Shown: piece by piece, positions 55,901 through 64,000 of the stretch
How positions within the stretch are numbered: the stretch's first letter is position 1
Layout: each line of letters opens with the position of its first letter
Source of the DNA: Asterias rubens
Lineage: Eukaryota; Echinodermata; Asteroidea; Forcipulatida; Asteriidae
Reading direction: 5' to 3'
DNA length: 64,000 bases
NCBI RefSeq assembly: GCF_902459465.1
Contig: NC_047080.1
Span: forward strand, 10,142,866-10,206,865
The notes under the pieces: generated by a model
Seen by the model: only the letters and a program-made list of their open reading frames with translations
The model's database searches: none
What the model was told of the DNA's origin: nothing
Made by a program: the position numbers and the translations under genes

Positions 55901-56214
55901 ACCTTACTTACTTTATTTTCCAATTTTCACTATGCATGGCCTTAAAGTATTATGTATTTTCTTCTTATTACAGAGTAACTAAGGAGCACAGAGAACAGCT
56001 AGCTAAACAAGCCAAAGTTATGTGCGACAAATCCAAGGTCTCAGTGCGTCAGATACGCAGTAATTACATCAGTAAAATCAAGAAACATAAAGACTCTGCT
56101 TCTAAAGACACTCTCTTCATCCTAGAGAAACAGATCGGACAAATTGCCGACGTTACCATCGAAAATGCTGAGCAGCTGCTGACTGGAAAAACGAAAGAAC
56201 TTTTAGGAAAGTGA
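52962..56214 (+). CDS. MRRF: Mitochondrial ribosome recycling factor, complete
   Basis: Splits post-termination mitochondrial ribosomes together with EF-G2mt. Exons: 52962-53157, 53791-53937, 54793-54911, 55267-55358, 55974-56214; GT-AG introns, phases 1,1,0,2; 795 nt, 264 aa plus stop (human 262). The first 65 residues are Arg/Ser/His-rich with few acidic residues, as expected of a mitochondrial targeting peptide. The RRF fold follows: helix with MKTAMDALKQSYIKTLNIRT, the hinge and domain II (NMTSFPEATQAAVKAI, then GMNLNPQVTGSLIQVPIPK), and the long C-terminal helix (EHREQLAKQAKVMCDKSKVS, VRQIRSNYI) of domain I. Every intron position falls in a conserved context. Introns hold a family F SINE (53330-53715), a family I repeat, and a tRNA-like pair. 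No catalytic residue is expected; the structural motifs look intact. Confidence 0.95.
53330..53715 (-). repeat. tRNA-derived SINE, family F, in MRRF intron 1
   Basis: The plus strand shows tactcctgggcctgaaacaa, aagcagaatgcactaccttc, gtgaagagaagcaagtatag, gcgtcttgctcaaggacgca and the inverse B box ccgggattcaaacccaca, ending near ccactcgctcggg. Confidence 0.7.
54140..54385. repeat. Foldback sequence in MRRF intron 2
   Basis: gactgacttagtcttggtgc at 54155 faces gcaccaagactatgactgac at about 54357-54376, with gtcttg / caagac in both arms. Next to it at 54460-54650 is a family I repeat and an A-rich run at 54650-54667. Confidence 0.7.
55430..55605 (-). repeat. Family G dispersed repeat in MRRF intron 4
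   Basis: gatgtgggaggaaaacccaa and gggactgagaacccattcga are inverse to the family G blocks at 3632-3860 and 41225-41480. Confidence 0.65.
55617..55755 (+). repeat. Tandem pair of identical tRNA-like units (69 bp) in MRRF intron 4
   Basis: ggtccagtggttagactgca ... gtgggtttgaatcctacc occurs twice with a 69-bp step and, as far as I can see, no differences. A-box-like and B-box-like blocks are in tRNA order and a T-arm of five pairs (GTGGG/CCTAC) forms, but the acceptor stem does not close well. I call it tRNA-derived rather than a functional tRNA gene. Confidence 0.7.
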
Positions 56215-57571
56215 TTTTTGTTTGTCTAAGGCCCTTTTAGAAACGACGGCTTTGAGTCGGCTTTGGATTCGGCTTCAGGCGAGCTCGGTCCCGTGGTTGT
56301 ATTGACAGTTGCGCGTGCTGTGCGTATACATACTCAGGGCTTCAGACGAGAGGACGGAGTCTGAAGCCGAATCCAAAGCCAAAGCCGTGGTTTTGAAAGG
56401 GACCTATACATTTTGGTAACGACCCGAAAAGTTTTTATCCGAAAAGCCTACTTTTTATAAAGTTGATTGGTTGTAAGCATCCTGCAAAATAGGTTTCACT
56501 GAAGTGCCCACATTGATAAGAAATCAAGAAAAGTATTTCAACAAATTTGAACGTTCTTTTGGAGACTTGGGGATTGTATTTTTATGGTGTCTGTTCACAT
56601 CACAAACGTTGATGGATGTGACATTCTTGATGAAAATGTCGTGGTTGTGTTTTCCTGTTTTCTCAACATGTAGACACGGTATTCAGCTGTAACTTTCACA
56701 TGTAACTTTTATTGTAGGCCAATCTTTATTGCAAATTTTTGGCTTTAATCTGTGACCATACCTTTGAATAATATTGTGACGATCGTTCAAAAGAAGAAAA
56801 AAGGTTGACTATAAGTCACATGCATGAATTATATTGAATAAGTATGATCAATGGTATTGGAATAACATCAACTTTTTGAGATCGGCCAGGTCAAATAATT
56901 TTAGTTTCCTTGGGGGTACAGCATTGTTTTCAAAGAGGGAAAATTAAACGGGACTAAAGTGCATGTTAAAGTAACAACACATTTCTTTAAAACGATATAG
57001 ATGTAAATCCCTATGTGGTTTAAAAAACTATAATGTTTTCATCATGTATGGAGAATTGGAGGTAATGTAAAAAAAAAAAAACATTTATGCAATTACAAAA
57101 AAAGTGTGAACACAATTTCTGTCTCCTGTGTAGTTTTTATCCATAAGCAATTATTTTTGCCTAGTCGGTTTTGCTCTTAATTAAATGGCCATTTAGTTAA
57201 GGTTGGGGGAGGGTCACGCCCACATAAGAACACGTTGTCGTTTATCTGTTAAAGCGCCCTCTGTCGACGTTCATTTGAGAACCAGAAGAAAAAAAATCAC
57301 CCAATCGCCCCGAAAAGCTCGCCCCCGTATGTTGTTGTTGGATGCATCGAATGCACACATATTGCATATGCTGCAAGGAAGAATTCAAGTCATGAAAGAA
57401 CATTCGTGTGGGTGAGAAATACTAGCATATTCTTTGGTCCTTTTAGAAGGAAATTGACGTGGTTTATGAAGTCTATATTAGTATATGAATCACACTGTTG
57501 ATAGGTGGATGGTGTAATTCCTACTTTGTTTCCTCGAAAGACCACAGTTTTTCGGTTCTTATCGGTTCAAG
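56215..57571. other. MRRF 3' UTR, intergenic region and BAG6 upstream region
   Basis: 56245-56400 is a foldback sequence (ggattcggcttcag / ctgaagccgaatcc; cacggctttg-type ends). An A-run is at 57068-57080. GC-richer sequence with aaagcgccctctgtcgacg at 57251-57270 may belong to the BAG6 promoter. No further gene is seen. Confidence 0.5.
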
Positions 57572-60500
57572 ATGATGGACGTAACGGTGAAAACGCTGGA
57601 TTCGCAGACAAGACAATTCTCTGTTCCCGAACAGGTAAATTTCGTAGTCATAAAAACTCTTATTTTGGGGAGGTATTTGAACTTTCATTACTGAGTCATG
57701 TAACACTATGAGTTCAGTATATTGTACACTTAATTGTGACTTAATTTTAATCAATAAATCTAGTCATTTTGACTCGTTGAGTTATTTATTAATTTAATTT
57801 TAATTATTGTATTGTCAGTTTCCTTTATTAAAAAAAAAAAAAAAAAAAAACCCAGCTAACTAACATTTGTAAGTTGATTAACATTGTTCTGGAATCTGTG
57901 TACTGTATTTTTACTGGATGGCAGTCAACTCGCCCCCAATTTATGAAAATGTGAACAATTATCAGATTATTACCTCAAGTCAAAATCAAATTAAAAACAA
58001 GTAAATAAACCTAAATTAATAAAGTAAATAACCATCCCGATTCTATCATATATAAATTTCCAGGCAATAATGTAGCGAATAAATGTAGGAGGCTGGGACT
58101 TTGTCGGGGAGGGGGGGCGACTTGATGAGGGGTCACATTTCTTTGAGAACAATGTGCTTTCATTCATATTTAAAGTAGACCTAATCAATTTGTTTTCTTC
58201 GATAATACAATTTGATTGTATTGTTTTGAATGCTAGTTGCTACTTACAATGACTTATGAGTTGAAGACATTGGATCCAAGACATTTCTCAAGAAAATATT
58301 ACCCAATAAAATTGCAAATAACCCCAATATTTTTAATATAACAGATAACAGTAAAAGAGTTCAAGGACAGAATCGCTGGTTCAGTGGTAAGTGAAATAAA
58401 ACTAAGCAGGCCTGACACTTTTATAAAGTGTAACAAGATTTTAAGCCCTAAAATTTTGCACTTGCCATGTAAACGAAGAATGGTGATCGCATGCAGAATT
58501 CGGCGGTAAGCAGAGCCATGAATTTGGGCCTTGATATATCAACAATTGTGTGGACAAAATCTGACTAAAGCCTGGTTGATACTTCCTATGATGCGAAGCG
58601 AATGCGATATAAATTTTGACGTCACAAATAATTCAGATTATTTGAGATGTGCTCAACTGCTGCGCAACATTTACAGCAAAAACAGCTGTGGCGTAAAAAT
58701 TCACAAGAAGTATGAACCAGGCTTCAGGGATAACAAGTTAATACCATAATGATGAGTGAAATGTTTGCCTTTGCAGAACATCCCAGCTTCTACTCAGCGT
58801 CTTATATTCTGCGGACGAGTTCTTCAAGATTCTAAGAAGCTATCCGAGTATGAGGTGCATGGATGTACCATTCACCTGGTGGAGAAACCACCACCATCCA
58901 CCGCACCATCTACTTCTAGTACTTCTACTTCAAGCACCAGCGGTCAACATGGTATGGACAAAGCAATTTTTCTCTTAAAGGATTTGGGTACTTTTTGTAA
59001 CACAAAACAAAATGTCCACAGATTTACATTAAACTTACACAATTTAAAGATAATGTTGATAGAAAGCTTCCCTTTAAATATTACTTGCTGTGGTCCTGTA
59101 GTTTTTGAGAAATGAGTAAAACAATTTAGAATTTCTCCTTAAAACATTGCGTTGCTCTGTGATTTTCACCTTTTTTTTTCTTCAAATACTTGATGACTAA
59201 TGAAGCTGAAACTTCTACAACAGTTTTGCACATTGGACATTGCCAAACACATGTGCCTTTCTTTTGAATTCAACCTGATTCTTAATACACTGTATACTGT
59301 GCATTTTTTCTCAGGGGGTGGCATGAGCGATGGGCGAGATAGTTTCTTCATGGGTGCTATTACAGTACAAGCTGACATTGGAGATGCAGGCAATATACAC
59401 GTCCAGGTATTAAGACCAATTACATTTTATTTCAAGACATTTATTTCCATTCCAAAGGAGAATCAAAATAACAGTAACAAAGAACATGTGCTGACATTCC
59501 TCCTACCTTCCTGCCAATTTTTCACCTTCCGCCCAAGTAGTAGTTAATATTATAAGTAGGATAGTTTCCCCCAGCCATGACACTTGTGTCCTTAAGCAAG
59601 ACGCTTAACCATTGCTTCGTCCTTGGATGGGATGTGAAGCCGTCGGTCCCATGTGTTGTGTAACACATGTAAAAGAACCTAGTATCGAAAAGAGAAGGGG
59701 TACGCCCCGGTGTTCCTGGCTGTGGCTGCTATATGCGCCGTAGCACCTTGTAAACCATAATAAGGTGCAAAATAATAGGGTCTTAGAATTCGTCACTGTA
59801 ATAACCTATCTTTCTGGAAGTTTGTATATACTCAGCGTCTTGAGTACCTTGTTTGGTAGATAAGTGCTGAAAAGAAGCAAGTATTTATCTAAGATTTTTT
59901 TGCTCATCATTCATGTCATTGTGTTTTTAGCAGCAACCCAATGGATCGCACATGGATGTACATATCAACCTTGGACCAATCAACATGGCGCCACCCGTCA
60001 GCGCTTCACAGCAACGCATCACTCAGATACGCAATCTCCTCAGACAAACCCATCTCACGCTGGAAAGACTTGAGGTTAGTGTGTACCTTTTACTCTTATC
60101 AAATACAGTTTCAAACGAAGGAACCTAGACTCACTGTGTAGAGAGTGTGGAGATATTATACAAATATTGAGTGGCTCAGAGTGGAATGGGAGGAATCTTA
60201 TCGCAAGGTAAAATTTGGACTGTTCCATTTCACGAGGCGCTAAAACATCCAATTTGTCTCCGAGTTACTCACAGAAGTTTCCAGGGACAGGCAAAAGAGG
60301 AACTCTATGATAATTTTGTAAAGCAAAACGCCGACCAGCGGCATATGCTAAATGTTTAAAAGACACACCAAAAGCTGCATTGACCATTTGGAAGATTCAA
60401 ATAGAAGTCTTGTATTTGAGTTTGTTTTGTGAGCGTCCACTTATTCCAAACATTTCCAAATAAAACTCTGACTCATGATTTTAATACTTAACTACAGAAT

Positions 60501-62546
60501 CCCCCACAGCAGCAAGGCACCCAAACTGATCCCGTTGCAGCAACTGGTAGTGGCACCCCTACAAGCAGCTCAGAACCAGTATCCAATAGCAGTACAACCA
60601 CAAGTAGCAGCTCAACTACCCAGACCACTCAGCAGCCTTCTTCTACAGGGGGTGCTACTCCTAGTCCCGATTCGGCTTCTAATAATCAGACTGGACAAGG
60701 TCAGGCGGGCAGGAGGACTGCAACAGTAGTGTAAGTTATTCGTCTTTGTTTTTATGCAATATCTTTTCACGCATTGCTTAAGAAAAACGATACTTCATAT
60801 GGGCAACTGAGACAATTGCCTCCATTGCCCCATGTCATTGTCTTGGTGCCCCTTGAATTGTTCCAATATAAATTTAGGAGAAACGCCTTGGCGCCCGTGC
60901 CCTTACAAAAACAAAGCTTCAGTCATGGAGTAAGGAAAACTGTTTTCCGACCTGGTAGAATAAATAAAAATGCCACAATCAGTCTGGTTGTCAAAAGTAA
61001 TATGTACAAACTTTCTTCTTGATGTTTTCGTATTTCACTAGGAAACAGTTTTGTTTAATAATTATTCTCTCACCAACCTTCCTCCGTAAATCTATTTTAA
61101 AATCATCATTACACAGTAAACTACCAGCTTCAGCTTGGATCTTTTCTCAATGTTCTCTCTTACAGGTATCCGAATGGAGTCCGTTATTAAAATTGATGCA
61201 TAATATAAACAGATGTTTTTAACCACTCAGACACCCCCGGAGCACCGTCATGGCGGACATCTTGCAGGAAATAGCGGAGTTAAACACCAGACTGCAGCCT
61301 CATCTGACTCAGTACCGGGAGCTTCTTATTTCGGATCCGGTCTATGAAGGCGATGTAAGTCAACAGTTTGATTTAGGGTTGAACAAAATTTCCCAGAGCG
61401 AGATTTGAACCAATGACCTCCGGATTAACAAGCTGGGCCCAATTTCGTGGCTCTGCTTACTGCCGAATTCTGCGCTAGCGTTGTAAGCGTAGAATGCCTA
61501 GTAAACGCGGAGTACGCACGCGCAGAAGCCAAAAATCGCCGCTTACCCGTGAAATACGCTTGCCGTAAGCACAGAATTTCCTGCTTCCGTAAGCGCCGAT
61601 TCTGTGCTTACGGTAAGCAGAGCTATGAAATTGGGCCCCGGTGCTCCACCAACTGAGCTACCTCGCCCTACGTTGACAGTCTCCGTATTTTGTCCAGGGG
61701 TGCCAGTCAGAAGCTATACAACAGTAAATAATAATAATAATAATCAGTGAACGATTTCCTTTGTGAAGCAGAGCAAAATGCTATGCAAAATGTGTCAGTT
61801 GCTACTCACAAATTATCATTTGCTACTCAATATTACCATTCAATGTGCACAAAATTTGTTTAGTCAAAAAATGTTGCTATGCAAAAGTGCTGGATGAAAA
61901 TCGTTCCCCGATAATATACAGTACTTATAAAGCGCATATCACCTTAAGGTGCGTTAACTACCGTGTAGCCAGTACAGGGATCACACCCAAGTTATAAAAC
62001 AACCTTGGAAACGGCAGCCAGGAGATCACCTTTTAAAAGGGGATGCGACTTTTTGATTCAGATGTCAAATAATAAACCACAAGGGAAACTGACTGGGTAA
62101 ATTTTAAATGATTTGGGATTGAACAAAGACAACTTGACTAGGGTAGGATTTGTACCAACAACCTCTGCGTCAACGTGCCGTCGCTCGATTTTATTTTGAG
62201 TACATTTTTCTTGTGACTTATGATTCTCATGTTTAATGGTGTGTTGTTGCTGAGCATGTCGAGCACACTGGACTTAAGCTTCTGTGTTTCTGATCAGCAG
62301 AGTGTGAGGGTTTCGAGTTCGACACATAAAAATAACCTGTTGTTTTTTCTGTCTCCACAGACTGATCGTCAGCCTGCACATCGTCTCCAGACTCTGGTCA
62401 ATCAAACTCTACATTACATTAGTCATATCTACCACGCTGTGTCGGATTGTATGATGGATCTTCATACTACACCCCCAAGGGTGCTGAGGGCACCTGCTGG
62501 TATGATGGTAGCTCCAATACGACCGGCTGGACAAATGCCTGTACAT
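57572..62546 (+). CDS. BAG6: BAG6 (BAT3/Scythe), 5' part; gene continues beyond the window
   Basis: Chaperone of the BAG6-UBL4A-GET4 complex that triages tail-anchored and mislocalised proteins. Exons: 57572-57634, 58345-58386, 58777-58951, 59315-59406, 59931-60074, 60498-60730, 61231-61354, 62361-62546 (1059 nt, 353 codons), GT-AG with matching phases. Residues 1-76 are a ubiquitin-like domain ([11 protein letters not shown], then [18 protein letters not shown] and HLVEKPPP). Ser/Thr/Gln-rich linkers follow. Exons 7-8 ([20 protein letters not shown], then a helix and TPPRVLRAP) match the DUF3538 region of human BAG6 (LAEVLQEL.ALNARLQPFL; TPPRHLHV). ATG 57572 is directly followed by a second ATG; human has a longer N-terminus. 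The C-terminal BAG domain lies outside the window. Two extra copies of the exon 8 end follow. Confidence 0.92.
58978..59140. repeat. Left half of a family K foldback element in BAG6 intron 3
   Basis: ttgggtactttttgtaacac, ccacagatttacattaaact and tttttgagaaatgagtaaaa match 9930-10080. The matching right half is absent. Confidence 0.7.
59560..59810 (+). repeat. tRNA-derived SINE, family F, 5'-truncated, in BAG6 intron 4
   Basis: gccatgacacttgtgtcctt, aagcaagacgcttaaccatt, gttgtgtaacacatgtaaaa; the tRNA-like head is missing. The same middle block occurs at 63460-63530. Confidence 0.65.
61378..61675 (-). repeat. tRNA-like sequence split by a family C foldback element
   Basis: On the minus strand the outer parts read gggcgaggtagctcagttgg tggagcaccg (61670-61639) and then gcttgttaatccggaggtca ttggttcaaatctcgc (61434-61389). 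Together they make a tRNA-like D arm, anticodon arm and T arm. The intervening 61436-61639 is a GGGCCC-ended palindromic element (gggcccaatttcgtggctct ... agagctatgaaattgggccc). Confidence 0.75.
62065..62190 (-). repeat. Decayed tRNA-derived repeat, family H, in BAG6 intron 7
   Basis: aaaccacaagggaaactgac, tgggattgaacaaag and gtaggatttgtaccaacaac match the minus-strand order of 36808-36965, with substitutions in the B box. Confidence 0.6.
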
Positions 62547-62628
62547 GTAAGTCATGTTTAAAGTTAGTTCTATTACTAGATTACACTCATGGCTACAAAG
62601 GTTCTTACAAGAAAACTTGCATGTACAG

Positions 62629-62848
62629 ACCCTTCTGAGGGCACCTACTGGTATGATGGTAGCTCCAATACGACCGGCTGGACAAATGCCTGTACATGTA
62701 AGTCATGTTTAAAGTTAGTTCTATTACTAGATTACACTCATGGCTACAAAGGTTCTTACAAGAAAACTTGCATGTACAGACCCTTCTGGGGGCACCTACT
62801 GGTATGATGGTAGCTCCAATACGACCGGCTGGACAAATGCCTGTACAT
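62629..62848 (+). CDS. BAG6: Two tandem 69-nt extra copies of the BAG6 exon 8 end (candidate exons)
   Basis: 62629-62697 and 62780-62848 repeat the last part of exon 8 (peptide TLLRAPTGMM...PAGQMPVH, 23 aa) together with its donor (gtaagtcatg) and 82 bp of intron. Each is preceded by tgcatgtacag and opens and closes in phase 0, so both can be spliced in frame after exon 8 (62546) through 82-nt introns. The repeat unit is exactly 151 bp. Copies 2 and 3 differ at one codon (AGG/GGG) and are otherwise almost the same as each other. Use in mRNA is unproven; a tandem assembly error is less likely because exon 8 itself differs from the copies. Confidence 0.6.
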
Positions 62849-62869
62849 GTAAGTCATGTTCAAAGTTCT

Positions 62870-63020
62870 AATAAGGGAATAAAAGGGTAGCGACGAGTTC
62901 TTACTCAGCCGTTTAAAGTCGGCAGGGTCGAATTGCCGTGTGATAAAGGCCCGAGTCGGCTCGGGCCTTTAGCGCACCGCAACGACCCTGCAAGGTTTTT
63001 AGCGGTCGTTTAAGAACGAG
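62870..63020. repeat. Foldback element after the BAG6 exon copies
   Basis: gggaataaaagggtagcgac at 62874 faces tcactactcttttattccca at about 63022, with inner pairs (cgttcttac / aagaacg; aggcccgagtcggctcgggcct). No coding content. Confidence 0.8.
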
Positions 63021-64000
63021 TCACTACTCTTTTATTCCCATTCATAAATGCCCTTTTGTTAAAAAACGTAAAAAAAAATACAATTATAAACACTTTGACA
63101 GTTGAAAATTTGAGGTTTGAAATATTTTTTTCAAAAACTTTGTGAAGAGTCTGTTACGCGTGCGTGCTTAGAAGTAGATAACGCATTGTTACTATTAGCT
63201 GTGAATTGCATTCCGCGTCAAAATCTTGCGTGCCTGACACGTGGAAGCCAGCTTATAAACAGTGGTCATTATCAACCGTTTAAATACCCCCACGTGACAC
63301 GCTCTCCACCAATAGGAGTAGAGAAACTGTCTGGGGTATTTATGAATACTAGATTACACTCATACTAATGGTGCCTGTCATGGCCACCTGGATATGAACA
63401 AGGGACTCAAGCTCTGGTGTTTCTGATCAGCAAAATGTGGGTTCAAGTCGTGGGTTCACTTGTGTCCTTGAAGCAGTGAGTCCCGTGTGTTGTGTAATGC
63501 ATGTAAAAGAACCCAGTGCACTTACCGTAAAGAGAAGGAGTTCGCTCCGGTGTTCCAGGTTTGATCGGCAACATATTGCGTCACAGCACCTTGTACTTGT
63601 AGCGAGTAGGGGCACACGTTGCCGGTCTCGCTCGTCTCGGTCCCTCCGTGCATCGATGGCAACTAAAGGGCTGTACCGAACATGGTGAATGAATAGGTCT
63701 CATACTTCAATAATGTATTGGCTTACCTTTCTAGAATTTATTTGGTTGGAGTTTTTCTATACGTTGCTCTCTGGATCAAATACAGACATGATACTCTTCC
63801 TAGTGTAGTCTGATTTCTGACTTTTTTTTACCCTCAGAAAAATCAGCAAAATTGTTATTAAGTAGCCATAAAAGTATTTTTAAAGACACTGGACACTATT
63901 GGTAACTGTCAAAGACCAGTCTTCTCACTTGCTGTATCTCAACATGCATAAAATAACAAACCTGTGAAAATTTGAGCTCAATTGGTTGTCGAAGTTGCGA
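63021..64000. other. BAG6 intron: SINE and family A element, no exon seen
   Basis: 63375-63690 is a plus-strand family F SINE (caagctctggtgtttctgat, acttgtgtccttgaag, gttgtgtaatgcatgtaaaa). 63889-64000 is the left part of a family A element (taaagacactggacactatt), cut by the window end. No candidate exon with BAG6 similarity is visible. Confidence 0.6.

Noticed and set aside
62629..62848. BAG6 exon copies as a pure assembly artefact
   Set aside because: Exon 8 and the copies differ in sequence at their 5' edges and by substitutions, which simple mis-joining of identical reads would not create; still to be confirmed by long reads.
1..64000. Integrated virus or autonomous transposon
   Set aside because: No transposase, integrase, reverse transcriptase or capsid-like frame was recognised; all mobile-looking elements are short and non-coding.

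Overview
This is a repeat-rich, intron-rich animal genomic window, with no sign of bacterial or viral gene organisation. The gene set (AGPAT, C11orf98-like, centriolin, mitochondrial ribosome recycling factor, BAG6), exon-by-exon similarity to vertebrate orthologues and many short foldback elements and tRNA-derived SINEs suggest an invertebrate deuterostome. An echinoderm, perhaps a sea star, is my best guess. The lineage is an inference from the style of the repeats; no search was run.

Layout. 947-4553 (minus): a complete six-exon 1-acyl-glycerol-3-phosphate acyltransferase (AGPAT1/2 type, 291 aa). 4554-9751: intergenic sequence made mostly of foldback elements. 9752-12467 (plus): three exons of a small basic protein resembling human C11orf98; its 5' end is not settled. 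14638-49907 (plus): the centriolin gene CNTRL, 45 coding exons and 2602 codons by my splice model, with leucine-rich repeats, long coiled coils, a Pro/Gly/Gln-rich middle and a Ser/Arg-rich tail. 52962-56214 (plus): complete five-exon MRRF (264 aa). 57572-62546 and beyond (plus): the first eight exons of BAG6 (ubiquitin-like domain, Ser/Thr-rich linkers, DUF3538-type region); the rest lies outside the window.

The genes do not form one pathway: lipid synthesis, a nucleolar-type protein, the centrosome/midbody, mitochondrial translation and protein quality control. Their linkage is notable. In humans AGPAT1 and BAG6 lie in the MHC class III region (6p21.3), while AGPAT2, MRRF and CNTRL lie in 9q33-34, an MHC-paralogous region. 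The window therefore looks like an unduplicated proto-MHC segment.

The most unusual structural signal is a recurring one: tandem or local duplications that contain, or start next to, a 5' splice site. They occur at CNTRL exons 2, 9, 16, 36 and 39, MRRF exon 1 and BAG6 exon 8. Several keep reading frame and splice sites intact, so they could add exon segments (69 bp in BAG6, 87 bp in CNTRL exon 39) or alternative donors (54-bp steps in CNTRL exon 36). Introns and intergenic DNA carry at least six families of foldback elements, several flanked by TTAA, with nested insertions and a tRNA-like sequence split by one element.
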